A DNA stretch of 64,000 nt from an uncultured Eubacteriales bacterium (GCA_948468315.1 CAOKHL010000001.1:1-64000); one strand, 5' to 3'. Positions 34,865-44,856 are shown, counted from the stretch's first letter. Notes: generated by a model from the sequence alone, not told the origin. Translations and numbers: made by a program.

Positions 34865-36346
34865 ATGTTAAGAAACGTGAAAGAAAAAGGTAGGAAAAAA
34901 CAAGAGAAAGGTATAACATTAATAGCATTAATAGTAACAATAATTGTGTTATTAATATTATCAGGGATAAGCATAGCAATGCTAACTGGTGATAATGGTA
35001 TTTTAAATAAGGCAGCAGAGGCAAAAGTGCAGACTGAAATTGCAACATTAATAGAAAGAGTAAGACTTGACATATTTGAAAAACAAATGATAGGTAGCGG
35101 AGAAATATCAAATTTAGATTTGCAGAAAATATTAGATACATATTTTTTAGGGGTACCATCTGAGTTACCAGAAACTGCAACAGAATTAGAAGCCATAGAA
35201 TTAATTTCAAGAGATGGTGGATATAAGATAAAAATTGGAGAGATTTATAAGGGAAGTGTAAGTTCTGGTTCTGGAAGTGAAGAAGAATTACCAGAATTAC
35301 CAACAGGAGAAGGAACAATACCATATTTACCAAGTAGTGATTTTACACCAGTTGAAGGAACAAATTTACAAAATGGATTAGTAATAGAAGATAAGGCAAA
35401 GAATCAATATGTATGGATAGAAGTACCAAGAACAACAACAGTATATCCAAATGCAGGGATAGGAATAACAAGTTTTACAGAAGCTGAATATACACAGATT
35501 GAAGATGACTTACATAATTATGCAAGTGAATATAGAACAAACAAAAATAGTGGATATATATACACTGATCAATATTTTGCAGATACAGAAGAAGGATGGT
35601 TCTCAGGAGAAGCTCAATATAATACAGCAAAACAAAATATGTTAAAAAGTGTATACAATAATGGTGGATTTTGGATAGGTAGATACGAGGCAGGAATAGA
35701 AACAAATAGAACAGAAAAAGGAACAGCAACAGAAGCGCCATTATCACGAGAAAATCTATATCCATATACATATGTAACAAGAACACAAGCAAAAGTATTA
35801 GCAGAAAAAGTCAATTCAGGTAGTTATACAAGTAGTTTAATGTTTGGGACTCAATGGGATTTAGTATTAAAATATATAGAAGTAAAATCTGTAGAACAAG
35901 GAGTAGAATTAGCTACAATACAATCAGAAATAAAAAATGGTGGTAGTTGGGGAAACTATTATGATGTATCATTTACATTAGATAGAGGAAAATATTGTAA
36001 ATATGATGGAACTACAACATGGGCATTAACTGGAATATGGAATGCATATACTGAAAATACAACTGGTCTAGTTGAAAATAAAGAAAAGAAATCGACAGAT
36101 ATAAATTCAGATAAAGTATTATTAACAACGGGAGCGTCAGATAGAAACAGAAGGCAAAATATTTATGATTTATCAGGAAATGTAACAGAGTGGACTTTGG
36201 AGAGGTGTAGTCAAGAGACAACGCCTTGTACAAGTCAAGGTGGACGTTATTTAGATAGTGGGGAAGCAAATTCAGTAGCATATCCAGTTATGGCTAATTT
36301 GACTAGAGCAAATGATAATTATGGATTTAGAGTTTCAATTTATTAA
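34865..36346 (+). CDS. Pilin-like surface protein with SUMF1/C-type-lectin-like domain
   Basis: A 493-residue protein. It starts with a type IV prepilin-type leader: basic segment, then KGITLIALIVTIIVLLILSG hydrophobic stem after a glycine cleavage site, followed by NGILNKAAEAK. The C-terminal half is a formylglycine-enzyme-like fold: NGGFWIGRYEAG, NIYDLSGNVTEWT, then DNYGFRVSIY. ATG 34865 has AAGGAGG. The C-terminal end keeps the local A-rich composition, unlike its paralogue at 45156. Probably exported and surface-assembled. Confidence 0.8.
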   Translation: MLRNVKEKGRKKQEKGITLIALIVTIIVLLILSGISIAMLTGDNGILNKAAEAKVQTEIATLIERVRLDIFEKQMIGSGEISNLDLQKILDTYFLGVPSELPETATELEAIELISRDGGYKIKIGEIYKGSVSSGSGSEEELPELPTGEGTIPYLPSSDFTPVEGTNLQNGLVIEDKAKNQYVWIEVPRTTTVYPNAGIGITSFTEAEYTQIEDDLHNYASEYRTNKNSGYIYTDQYFADTEEGWFSGEAQYNTAKQNMLKSVYNNGGFWIGRYEAGIETNRTEKGTATEAPLSRENLYPYTYVTRTQAKVLAEKVNSGSYTSSLMFGTQWDLVLKYIEVKSVEQGVELATIQSEIKNGGSWGNYYDVSFTLDRGKYCKYDGTTTWALTGIWNAYTENTTGLVENKEKKSTDINSDKVLLTTGASDRNRRQNIYDLSGNVTEWTLERCSQETTPCTSQGGRYLDSGEANSVAYPVMANLTRANDNYGFRVSIY

Positions 36347-36358
36347 AAGATAAAAAAA

Positions 36359-36400
36359 TAAAAAACTTAAACAATATTTTATAATTTGTTTAAGTTTTTT
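36359..36400. terminator. Bidirectional terminator between the pilin-like gene and spoIVA
   Basis: AAAAACTTAAACAA / TTTGTTTAAGTTTTT. Flanking A and T tracts serve both converging genes. Confidence 0.85.
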
Positions 36401-36427
36401 ACTTTTATATTTAAGATGTAAAAAACA

Positions 36428-37907
36428 TTAAAGTATAATACAAATCAATCCACCACTACCTTCATTTACAATTCTTTCCAAAGTTTCTTGTAACTTAATT
36501 TGGGCTTCTTCAGGCATTTTAGCAAGTTTAGTCTGTAAACCTTCATTTACTAATTCGTGTAAACTTTTTCCGAAAATATTTGAATTCCAGATTTTTTGAG
36601 GATCACTTTCAAAACCAGAAAGAAGATAATTAACCAATTCCTCAGATTGTTTTTCAGAACCAACAATTGGAGAAACTTCAGTTTCAATGTTAGCTTTAAT
36701 AATATGAAGACTAGGGGCTGTAGCTTTTAATTTAACACCAAAGCGAGAACCTTGTTTTACCATTTCAGGCTCAGCTAAAATTAGTTCATCAATAGAAGGA
36801 GTAACTATACCATATCCTTTGCGATTTACTTCATCTAAAGCTTCAGCAATTTTATCATATTTCTTTTTAGTACAAGCCAAATTATTAATGATTGAGAATA
36901 AATCCCCTTCATTTGAAATATTAACACCTGTCATTTGAGTTAGAACTTGATAAAATAAATCATTTTTTAAAGTTACAGAAATATTTATTCTACCAGTTCC
37001 AAGTTCAATATTATCAATTTGAGTTCTAGTAATTATATCTGTTTGATTTATCATACTACTGCATTTAGAAGCTTCTTTTAATAAAGAAATATCATTAAAA
37101 GCATTTTTTACACTATCAAATAATTCTTGCTTCAAAGGATGAGAAAAATCTAATCCATTAATCCATTTTGGAAATGAAAAATTAACTTGACTAACAGGAA
37201 ATTCGTATAGTATTTTAGAAAAGATATTAGTTATATCAGAAATATCAAGCTTAGCACAGTTAATTGGAAGAACAGTAGACTGGTATTTCTCACAAAGAGT
37301 AGAGGCCAAATGCGCTGTATCTGGACTTTCTGGATGTTCTGAATTTAGAAGAATAATAAAAGGTTTATTTATTGCTTTTAATTCTGAAACAACACGTTCT
37401 TCTGCCTCAATGTAGTCTTCTCTTGGAATTTCAGAAAAACTTCCATCTGTTGTAATTAAAACCCCAATTGTTGAATGTTCTTCAATAACCTTTTTAGTTC
37501 CAATTTCAGCAGCTTTTTCGAATGGAATTTCAGTATCAGACCAAGGAGTTTTAACCATTCTAGGTTTATCATCTTCTAAATAACCAATACTATTTGGTAC
37601 TAAATATCCAACACAATCTACTAAACGAGTTTTTAATTTTAGATTATTATCAATTGTAATTTCAATAGCCTCATTTGGAACAAATTTTGGCTCTGTTGTC
37701 ATAATAGTTTTTCCACCAGCACTTTGAGGCAACTCATCTTTAGCACGTTCTTTTTTGTAATCATTATTAATGTTTGGAATAACTAGTAAATCCATAAATT
37801 TTTTTATAAAAGTTGATTTTCCGTGTTCTTACAGGACCTACAACTCCAACATATATATCACCTTCAGTTCTTTTGGCAATATCTTGGTATAATCCGAGAT
37901 TTTCCAT
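36428..37907 (-). CDS. spoIVA: Stage IV sporulation protein A (spore coat ATPase), +1 shift at CGG 37823
   Basis: After the shift the protein has 492 residues, the same length as Bacillus subtilis SpoIVA. It starts MENLGLYQDIAKRTEGDIYV and continues GVVGPVRT; skipping C then gives GKSTFIKKFMDLL, the Walker A P-loop (residues 24-32). Later LVDCVGYLVPNSIGYLED and the C-terminal GSGGLICIIL are characteristic. SpoIVA is an ATPase that polymerises as the coat basement layer. Without the shift the ATPase site is lost. AGGAGGT on the minus strand sets the ATG at 37907. Confidence 0.94.
37820..37823 (-). other. CGGA +1 recoding site in spoIVA (minus strand)
   Basis: In-frame ACA-CGG-AAA on the minus strand. 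Resuming at GGA-AAA-TCA-ACT gives the P-loop GKST. It shows that the effect is independent of strand. Confidence 0.93.
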
Positions 37908-38061
37908 TTTTTCTACCTCCTATGTACAAATATTGATTGTACTTGCTTTTAGTAATTTATATGAAGTAAAATAAGGTTTATGACAAGTTAATAAAATTTT
38001 ATTCTCTTTTTTAAATTGACTTTAGCTATATTAATATGTTATACTTGCTTTATTCAATAAG

Positions 38062-38139
38062 TAAATCCCCAAAAAAGAACCGGCCCCTAACAGGGAATTA
38101 GCTAAATCCCCAAAAAAGAACCGGCCCTTAACAAGGAAA
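38062..38139 (+). repeat. Paired intergenic repeat, copy 2 (upstream of the kinase gene)
   Basis: TAAATCCCC-AAAAAAGAACCGG-CCCCTAACAGGGA twice. The second unit ends in ACAAGGA. Located just before ATG 38157. Confidence 0.8.
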
Positions 38140-38156
38140 TAGAAAGGAAATAAGAG

Positions 38157-39797
38157 ATGAAAATTATATATAATTCAAAAGAGGTTGATATACCAGAAAA
38201 AACACCAGTTGGAGAAGTTTTTAAGAGTGAAATTGAAAACAGTAAGTTTCCTATTATAGGAGCAAAATTTAATAATGAATATAAAAGGTTAGATTTTATA
38301 CCTAATGAAGAAGGAGTTTTGTCTTGGGTAGATGTTTCTAGCAAAGGTGGTATGAAAATATATAGAAAAACACTTATATTCATAATGGCAAAGGCATTTG
38401 AAAAGTTATATAAACAAGCTAAAATAAGAGTCAATTACCAATTAGCACATGCTATGTTTTGTACAATAGAAAATATGGAAGTAACAGATGAAATTTTGGA
38501 AAATGTCCAAAAAGAGATGAGGGAAATTGTAGATAAAAATTTACCAATTACAAATAAAGCAATGACGAGAAAAGAAGCTGAAGAATTATATGAAAAAGAG
38601 AATTCTTCAAAGGGAAGACTTCAATTAGATTTAGAAGAAAATGAAATTATAAATATGTATTATTGTGAGGATTACTACAATTATATATATGAAGATATTG
38701 CTGTTAATACAGGGATTGTAAAAGTATTTGAGTTAATGAAATATGATGATGGATTTTTATTAAGATATCCAAGTTCAAGTGATCCATTTATTTTACAAGA
38801 ATACCAGGAAACAAAGAAATTGCTTTGGGCATTAGACGAATATAATGATATACATAAAATTTTAGATGTAAGTACAGTTTATAAACTAAACAGTATTATT
38901 AAAAATGGAAATATAAAAAATTTAATAATGTTAGAAGAAGCATTACATGAAAAGAAAATTGCAGGAATAGCAGACAAAATAGCAGATAATAAAAACATAA
39001 AAATGATCTTAATTGCTGGTCCTTCATCATCAGGAAAAACAACATTTGCACAAAGATTAGGTTTGCAGCTTAAAATAAATGGATTAAAACCAGTTACTAT
39101 TTCTGTTGATAATTACTTTGTTGAAAGAGAACAAACTCCAAGAGATGAGAATGGGGAATATGATTTTGAAGATATTGAAGCAATAGATTTAGAATTATTT
39201 AACAAAGATTTAACAGCACTATTAAAAGGAGAAACAATTAATTGTCCAGAATTTGATTTTTCAGTAGGAACAAAAAGATATAAGGGAAAAACTATGCATT
39301 TAGCAGAAGATGAAATACTTGTTATTGAAGGAATTCACTGTCTAAATGATAAACTTACATCACAAATTCCGAAAGAACAAAAATATAAAGTATATATAAG
39401 TGATTTAACAGTTTTAAATATGGATAGATTAAACAGGATATCTACAACTGATACAAGATTAATTAGGAGAATAGTAAGAGATTATCAGTTTAGAAATTAT
39501 AGTGCTGAACATACATTAAATTCATGGCCAAAAGTAAATAGGGGGGAACAAAAAAATATTTTTCCATATCAAGAAGAAGCAGATAGTATATTTAATACAT
39601 CATTAATATATGAAATAGCAGCACTTAAGGAAATTGCACTTCCATTATTAGAAAAAATATCACCAGATAAAAAAGAACATGCTGAAGCAGTTAGACTTAT
39701 AAATATTTTAAAATATTTTGAGCCAATTCCTTCAGAATATATACCTGCAAACTCATTACTAAAAGAATTTTTGGGTGGGGGATATTTTGAATATTAG
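38157..39797 (+). CDS. Uridine-kinase-like protein with TGS-like N-terminus
   Basis: A 546-residue protein. N-terminal TGS/ThrRS-editing-like segment (MKIIYNSKEVDIPEKTPVGE; HAMFCTIENMEVTDEILENV), then a P-loop kinase domain: IAGPSSSGKTTFAQRLGLQL, SVDNYFVEREQTPRDENGEY, VIEGIHCLND. This architecture is known as the nucleoside kinase/phosphoribulokinase-like family of Firmicutes. The substrate is uncertain. Confidence 0.85.
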   Translation: MKIIYNSKEVDIPEKTPVGEVFKSEIENSKFPIIGAKFNNEYKRLDFIPNEEGVLSWVDVSSKGGMKIYRKTLIFIMAKAFEKLYKQAKIRVNYQLAHAMFCTIENMEVTDEILENVQKEMREIVDKNLPITNKAMTRKEAEELYEKENSSKGRLQLDLEENEIINMYYCEDYYNYIYEDIAVNTGIVKVFELMKYDDGFLLRYPSSSDPFILQEYQETKKLLWALDEYNDIHKILDVSTVYKLNSIIKNGNIKNLIMLEEALHEKKIAGIADKIADNKNIKMILIAGPSSSGKTTFAQRLGLQLKINGLKPVTISVDNYFVEREQTPRDENGEYDFEDIEAIDLELFNKDLTALLKGETINCPEFDFSVGTKRYKGKTMHLAEDEILVIEGIHCLNDKLTSQIPKEQKYKVYISDLTVLNMDRLNRISTTDTRLIRRIVRDYQFRNYSAEHTLNSWPKVNRGEQKNIFPYQEEADSIFNTSLIYEIAALKEIALPLLEKISPDKKEHAEAVRLINILKYFEPIPSEYIPANSLLKEFLGGGYFEY

Positions 39798-39831
39798 GAC
39801 AGAAGGAGGACAGAAGGGACAGGTCTTTTTG

Positions 39832-39873
39832 TATTGGGGACAGGTCCTTTCGCCAAAGGACCTGTCCCCAATA
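39832..39873. repeat. Perfect 19-bp-arm palindrome (GGGGACAGGTCC type)
   Basis: TATTGGGGACAGGTCCTTT, loop CGCC, then the exact reverse complement. A partial copy GGGACAGGTCTTTTT precedes it. The form resembles REP-type palindromes. Confidence 0.85.
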
Positions 39874-39897
39874 TAAAAAAGAATGGAGATAAGAAAA

Positions 39898-40207
39898 ATG
39901 CAAAGAAATTTTACTGTAATAGATGAAGAATTTATATGCGAAAATTGTGGAAAAAAAGTTCCAAAGCTTGGATATTCTTGTAGAAACCACTGTCCATATT
40001 GTTTACATTCAAAACATGTAGATGTAAATCCTGGAGATAGGCAGGAAAATTGTCATGGAGATTTAGAGCCTGTTCGGATTAGAGGTAAGTAATAAAAAGG
40101 GATATGTAATAATTTTTAAATGTAAGAAGTGTGGGGCTATAAGGAAAAATAAGGCAGCAGAAGATGATAATATGGATTTGATAATTGAATTAAGTAGTAA
40201 ACATTAA
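39898..40207 (+). CDS. RNHCP-domain protein, +1 shift at CGG 40075
   Basis: A 102-residue protein after the shift. ICENCGKKV, then SCRNHCPYCLHSKHVDVNPG (the RNHCPxC motif) and CHGDLEPV. Skipping C gives GLEVSNKKGYVIIFKCKKCG, the second zinc half, and ends DLIIELSSKH. Without the shift the ORF stops after RIRGK. ATG 39898 is favoured by a GGAG site. Function unknown; the double CxxC suggests zinc-ribbon RNA or protein binding. Confidence 0.85.
40075..40078 (+). other. CGGA +1 recoding site in the RNHCP gene
   Basis: In-frame GTT-CGG-ATT. Resuming at GGA-TTA-GAG restores the second CxxC half. Confidence 0.88.
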
Positions 40208-40211
40208 AATT

Positions 40212-40240
40212 TTGCCAAAAAGTGTAAATTATGGTATAAT
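40212..40240 (+). promoter_or_regulatory. Promoter for the short ORF at 40293
   Basis: TTGCCA, 17 bases, TATAAT (40235-40240). Confidence 0.6.
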
Positions 40241-40292
40241 ATAAATGAAACACGCTAATATGCAAATCAATAGAGAGGAGAGAGAAGACATC

Positions 40293-40487
40293 ATGCATTT
40301 AATCCGAAAAATTTTCCAGCGTCAATATTTTGAGGCTGATGAAGAATTAGGATTCTGGGAGGAGATCATATTTGAGCACGAGTTAGATCTTAAGAAAAAT
40401 TTAGTGCGAAGAGGTGGTGTCCGACTGGAGTGGCAAGGGATATTGATACTAATAAGTATTAACTTATTAGTACGGACAATCTTCTAA
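40293..40487 (+). CDS. Orphan 64-residue ORF with an in-frame CGG near its end
   Basis: ATG 40293 has GAGGAGAG upstream. The product is MHLIRKIFQRQYFEADEELG... with a C-terminal hydrophobic run (GILILISINLLV) followed by RTIF. Codons such as CGT, GTC-CGA and CTG-GAG differ from the neighbours. CGG (40472-40474) is three codons before the stop; a +1 shift there would run into the terminator. The 3' part also forms a GTCCG/CGGAC stem enclosing ACTAATAAGT/ACTTATTAGT. It is possible that this is an RNA gene rather than a protein. Confidence 0.4.
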   Translation: MHLIRKIFQRQYFEADEELGFWEEIIFEHELDLKKNLVRRGGVRLEWQGILILISINLLVRTIF

Positions 40488-40495
40488 AAGAAAGA

Positions 40496-40531
40496 CCATG
40501 TCAATTTCAATATTGACATGGTTCCTCTTTT
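40496..40531 (+). terminator. Terminator after the orphan ORF
   Basis: CCATGTCAAT / ATTGACATGG arms followed by TTCCTCTTTT. Confidence 0.8.
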
Positions 40532-42980
40532 AAATATTTCTTCTTATATTACCATTAGTATAATTTTTACCTTCAAAACGACTACTTGTTTTTACAGTAT
40601 ATATAATGTTATTAATTTCCTTAATATTTTCGTCTAAAATATCAATTCTAGCAAAATCTATATTAAAATCTTTATACTCAATAGATGTGGTTTTTGAATT
40701 ATATATAGTACTTATTGTTTGTATATTATCAGGAATAACTCTAAATAAAATCCCCATTCTATCTTTTAGAAAATATTTTGAATTTGAATTACATTTTTTT
40801 CTACAATTTTTATAACATTTGTTAGAATCTCCAAGCACACAATAATTCATTGTCATAACAGGGATTTTACCATAAACAATTAGTTCTTTTGGAATAGGTG
40901 TATTTTCACAAACAGACAATATACCATTTTCATCTAATTCAGGAGAAATTGTTGTAGTCTTAATGTTTAGAGTTTTAAGTGTATAAATAGAATTAGTATT
41001 ATATACATTTAAAGTATAATTTCCAATTAAATCTAAATTTGAAGATGTAGGAATTAGTTTTAATTGTGATAAATTTGATATTACAATTCCTTTTAAATTA
41101 AATTTGTTTATACTGTTCTCTATAATTTTTCTAGAAGTATCTACATAATTTTTTCTAATAATTGTTGGCATATAGATATAGAGATTAAAATTATTAGAAA
41201 AGTAATTTAAAATATCTAGATATTTAATATCTCCAAAATACTTTAAAGGAATATATAATTTATCAACATTTTCTAATAAGGTATAATCATAATCTAAATT
41301 TAAAGTTGTTAATAATAATGAGGTTTTAGGTATTGGATTATTTAAAGTATCTGTATTTTGATGATTTTTGGTTGGAAGAATGTTAATTTCTTTTTTAAAA
41401 CTTCCAATAATTTTTTCTCTTATCATATTAATTCCAAAACGTCTAACATCATTTATAATTGATACTGGGATAAATAAATTATCATCTAATTCAATCTCGA
41501 AATTTGAAAATTCAAATTCAGTATCTAAGGTTTTACTAAATTGAGAGATTATTTTTTCTTCAGAAATGCTGGCATTTTGAGCAATTTGTGGGATATAATC
41601 ATATGTATAATCTGCTTTTATGTTAAACTGTTTGCATACTATTTCCACATTAATTTTTTGATTTTTTCTTATAGTTATTTTACATTCTAATTTATTTTTT
41701 ATATTTTCTTTTGAAAAGCTTTCAATAGCTAAGTCTGTAAGAGATTTATCAGAAATTTTATATATTTTATCACCAATATTTATATTACCTTTCATTCTTC
41801 CAAAAGTAACATTTTGCATAGGATTAGCAGTTTTTATATTTTGATTTTTGTCAAGCAATTCCGAAATGGTATATTTTGTATTTTCATTCTCAAAAGAAAT
41901 TGAGTCTCCTATTGATAAAGTATTTTGGATTGTAGAAGTTACAAGACCTTTATTCTTATTATATTTAGAGATAGTACCTAAATAAATTCCCATATTGTTT
42001 TGTTTTTCTTTAAAAACGAGATTTGGATTTCCTTTTGAGTCTAAATGACCATCAGAAAAACCACCTCTATTGAAAACTTGCAATAGTTCTGTTTTATCAT
42101 CTTGACTAATTACAAATTCCTTATTTTTATCTAAGGCTAAATCAATATATTTTCTATAAATTCTAGTAACTATTGCAACATATTCTGGGTTTTTCATACG
42201 TCCTTCAATTTTAAACGATGTAACCCCAGCTTCTATCAATTTAGGTAAATATTCTAAACTACATAAATCACGAGTACTTAAAAGATAACCTTTGTCTAAT
42301 TTTTTAAATTGACTATTATTTTGATAAGTAGATGTTCCATCAGCATTTAAAATAACTTTATTTTTAGACTGTTCCTCTAATAATTCATAAGGTAACCTAC
42401 AAGTTTGGGCACATTTTCCTCTATTTCCAGAACGACCACCTATCATACTAGAAAATAGGCATTGACCTGAATATGATATACATAAAGCTCCATGAACAAA
42501 AACTTCTATTTCTATATCAGTATTTTCACAAATATATTTTATTTCATCATAAGAAAGCTCACGAGATAAGACAACTCTCTTAAAACCAAGTTCTTTTAAA
42601 GCTATAACACCTTCTAAGTTATGTACTGTCATTTGAGTACTACTATGTATATCTAAATCTGGGAATCTTTTAATTAATTCCAAGGCTAGACCTAAATCTT
42701 GTACAATTATTGCGTCAATACCATATTTATAAGCTTTTTCGGCAAGATTTATGGCATCTTTAAATTCATTTTCTTTAATTAATGTATTTAAAGTAAGATT
42801 AGTTTTTACATTCCTTAATTTTGCATAATTAATAGCGTTTTCCAAACTTTCGTCATCAAAATTCGAAGCAAAAGCTCGTGCGCCAAAAGACTTTGCGGCA
42901 AAATATACAGCATTTGCTCCATTTTGCACAGCAGCTTTCAAGCATTCAAAATCTCCAACTGGAGAAAGTAATTCAACCAT
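40530..42980 (-). CDS. Peptidase U32 family protein (collagenase-like), large form
   Basis: An 816-residue protein. MVELLSPVGDFECLKAAVQN, GANAVYFAAKSFGARAFASN and the signature EVFVHGALCISYSGQCLFSS with GNRGKCAQTCRLPYEL are diagnostic for U32. The remainder is the DUF3656-type C-terminal half. ATG 42980 is chosen for ribosome spacing over ATG 42989. Some U32 members act in tRNA or ubiquinone hydroxylation rather than proteolysis, so the substrate is open. The paired repeat lies just upstream. Confidence 0.9.
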   Translation of the reverse strand: MVELLSPVGDFECLKAAVQNGANAVYFAAKSFGARAFASNFDDESLENAINYAKLRNVKTNLTLNTLIKENEFKDAINLAEKAYKYGIDAIIVQDLGLALELIKRFPDLDIHSSTQMTVHNLEGVIALKELGFKRVVLSRELSYDEIKYICENTDIEIEVFVHGALCISYSGQCLFSSMIGGRSGNRGKCAQTCRLPYELLEEQSKNKVILNADGTSTYQNNSQFKKLDKGYLLSTRDLCSLEYLPKLIEAGVTSFKIEGRMKNPEYVAIVTRIYRKYIDLALDKNKEFVISQDDKTELLQVFNRGGFSDGHLDSKGNPNLVFKEKQNNMGIYLGTISKYNKNKGLVTSTIQNTLSIGDSISFENENTKYTISELLDKNQNIKTANPMQNVTFGRMKGNINIGDKIYKISDKSLTDLAIESFSKENIKNKLECKITIRKNQKINVEIVCKQFNIKADYTYDYIPQIAQNASISEEKIISQFSKTLDTEFEFSNFEIELDDNLFIPVSIINDVRRFGINMIREKIIGSFKKEINILPTKNHQNTDTLNNPIPKTSLLLTTLNLDYDYTLLENVDKLYIPLKYFGDIKYLDILNYFSNNFNLYIYMPTIIRKNYVDTSRKIIENSINKFNLKGIVISNLSQLKLIPTSSNLDLIGNYTLNVYNTNSIYTLKTLNIKTTTISPELDENGILSVCENTPIPKELIVYGKIPVMTMNYCVLGDSNKCYKNCRKKCNSNSKYFLKDRMGILFRVIPDNIQTISTIYNSKTTSIEYKDFNIDFARIDILDENIKEINNIIYTVKTSSRFEGKNYTNGNIRRNI

Positions 42981-42999
42981 AACATTCATTCCTTTTTTC

Positions 43000-43080
43000 T
43001 ATTTCCCTATTAAGTGCCGGTTCTTTTTCAGGGAATTAGCCAATTCCTTGTTAGGGGCTGGTTCTTTTTTAGGGAATTAG
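43000..43080 (-). repeat. Paired intergenic repeat, copy 3 (upstream of the U32 gene)
   Basis: On the minus strand: TTCCCT-AAAAAAGAACCAG-CCCCTAACAAGGAA, then TTCCCTG-AAAAAGAACCGG-CACTTAATAGGGAA. Outer stems covary with the other copies. Confidence 0.8.
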
Positions 43081-43160
43081 AAATATTATACCATAAAATA
43101 GTAACCAAAAACAAGAATATTTCATAAGATAGAATATAAAACGAAAAGGAGGATGAAATA

Positions 43161-43352
43161 ATGCCAGAAAATAATGTAAATGCACAAAATGACCGTTGTT
43201 GTTGTCAAAATAATAATAATGGTGGATTTTTAAGTGGATTATTTGGTGGAAATGGTGGTTGTTGTGGAAATGATAGCGAAATATTATTCTTCATAATTAT
43301 ATTTTTACTTTTATTCACAAATTTCGGATGCTGTGGTTGCTGTAGAGGATAA
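43161..43352 (+). CDS. Small Cys/Gly/Asn-rich membrane protein
   Basis: A 63-residue protein: hydrophilic start, then NNNNGGFLSGLFGGNGGCCG, a hydrophobic helix (EILFFIIIFLLLFTNFG) and CCGCCRG. Strong AGGAGG. Similar small Gly/Cys-rich one-helix proteins occur in spore-formers, where several are sporulation-associated. No precise family is recognised. Confidence 0.65.
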   Translation: MPENNVNAQNDRCCCQNNNNGGFLSGLFGGNGGCCGNDSEILFFIIIFLLLFTNFGCCGCCRG

Positions 43353-43370
43353 CATATAAATTTTCCATTG

Positions 43371-43398
43371 GGAGGTAGTTCTCAATGGAAAATTTTTT
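43371..43398 (+). terminator. Terminator after the small Cys-rich protein
   Basis: TTTTCCATTG / CAATGGAAAA arms followed by TTTTTT. Confidence 0.8.
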
Positions 43399-43496
43399 GC
43401 TATAAATATGCTGCCTAATAAAAATTGTATGATATAATTAGATAAAAATTGTAACGAATTTAGTTTTAGATTGTCATATATATAGAGGAGAAAAAT

Positions 43497-43997
43497 ATGA
43501 CGAATATAGATATGGAAAAAATATATAATGAATATTTTAAAGTAGTATATAAATATTTAATTTGTTTAACATACAATCAAGAAATAGCAGAAGATTTAAC
43601 GCAAGAGACATTTTGTAAAGCAATAAAGAATATAAGAAATTTTCAGGAAAATTGCAAAATATCTGTATGGTTGTGTCAAATTGCTAAAAATTTATGGCTG
43701 AACGAATTAAAGAAGAATAAGAAAATATTAGTAACTAATATAGAGTCAATTGAATTAATAGGAGAAGAAAATATTGAAGAAGATTTTTTGAATAGAGAGG
43801 ATTTAAAAGGCGTATATAAAAGAATTTCTTTATTGGACGAGCCGATGAAAAATATAATTTATTTGAAACTGATAGGAAATCTAACATTTAAAGAAATAGG
43901 AGAGATTATGGGAAGAAATGAAGTATGGGCAAGAGTAAATTTTTATAGAGCTAAACAAAAATTAAAGGAGGTAGAAGAAAATGGAAAGAGACTGTAA
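43497..43997 (+). CDS. ECF sigma factor
   Basis: A 166-residue protein. Region 2: YFKVVYKYLICLTYNQEIAE then DLTQETFCKAIKNI; region 4: LDEPMKNIIYLKLIGNLTFK then EIGEIMGRNEVWARVNFYRA. Overlaps the anti-sigma gene by 17 bases. It is the control module upstream of the invertible segment and pilin-like gene. Confidence 0.88.
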   Translation: MTNIDMEKIYNEYFKVVYKYLICLTYNQEIAEDLTQETFCKAIKNIRNFQENCKISVWLCQIAKNLWLNELKKNKKILVTNIESIELIGEENIEEDFLNREDLKGVYKRISLLDEPMKNIIYLKLIGNLTFKEIGEIMGRNEVWARVNFYRAKQKLKEVEENGKRL

Positions 43998-44856
43998 AAT
44001 AGTTCAAGATTTATTACCAAATTACCTTGAAAAAACAACAAGTAAAGAAACAAATCAATACATAGAAGAACATATAAAACAATGTCCAAAATGTTCTAAA
44101 ATTTGTAATGCGATGAAAGAAGAATTAAATATAAGCTGTTCACTTGATACTGAAAAGGAAGTGAATTATATGAAGAAATTTAATGGAAAAATGAAAAGGC
44201 TAGAATTATGGAAAAAGATAGCTATGGTAATGATTTCAATATTGATTATTTTATTAGGAATGGTTTTATACAGATATTCAATTATAACTAAAATATATAA
44301 ACTTCATTCAAAAATAAGTGAAATAACTAATGTTTATTATCAAGCAGAATATGAAGACAAAGTGATAGAGTTTTGGAGAAAAGATAGTATAATAAAACAA
44401 GTAAATAAATTAAAAAATAAGGAAGATACGATGACGTTTTGGAGGGATATAAGCACAGAGGAAGGATATTTGATATCTAACACTTCAAAAATATATGCAG
44501 AAACACCTAAAGAAGTACCTAGTCAAAACTTACCATGGGGATTTGCAGGTGATTGGGATACGTTTGAAAAAAGAATTAAAATAGCAATAAATCCTACTAT
44601 TACTATAACTATTAAACAATATGATAATAAAGATTGCTATTATTTAAGATTAAATGGAAGTGATTTTTTCAATAATACAGAAGAAATATATGAAAAAGAT
44701 ACAGGGCTATTATTGTTTGAAAGTGGCCATACTCAATATAGTAGTTGGGGAGAAGATATTAATTGTAAAGTTAAATATGAATATAAAATTAATGTGGTTT
44801 TAGATAAAGATGTTGAAAGGCCTAATCTAAGTGAGTATGAATTAAGGGATAATTAG
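43981..44856 (+). CDS. Anti-sigma factor with zinc finger and one membrane helix
   Basis: A 291-residue protein. The N-terminal CKIVQDLLPNYLEKT and HIKQCPKCSK form the zf-HC2/ZAS-type HxxxCxxC. A membrane helix lies near residues 80-100 (IAMVMISILIILLGMVLYR), and the C-terminal extracellular domain is about 190 residues. It should hold the adjacent sigma factor at the membrane until signal arrives. Confidence 0.85.
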   Translation: MERDCKIVQDLLPNYLEKTTSKETNQYIEEHIKQCPKCSKICNAMKEELNISCSLDTEKEVNYMKKFNGKMKRLELWKKIAMVMISILIILLGMVLYRYSIITKIYKLHSKISEITNVYYQAEYEDKVIEFWRKDSIIKQVNKLKNKEDTMTFWRDISTEEGYLISNTSKIYAETPKEVPSQNLPWGFAGDWDTFEKRIKIAINPTITITIKQYDNKDCYYLRLNGSDFFNNTEEIYEKDTGLLLFESGHTQYSSWGEDINCKVKYEYKINVVLDKDVERPNLSEYELRDN

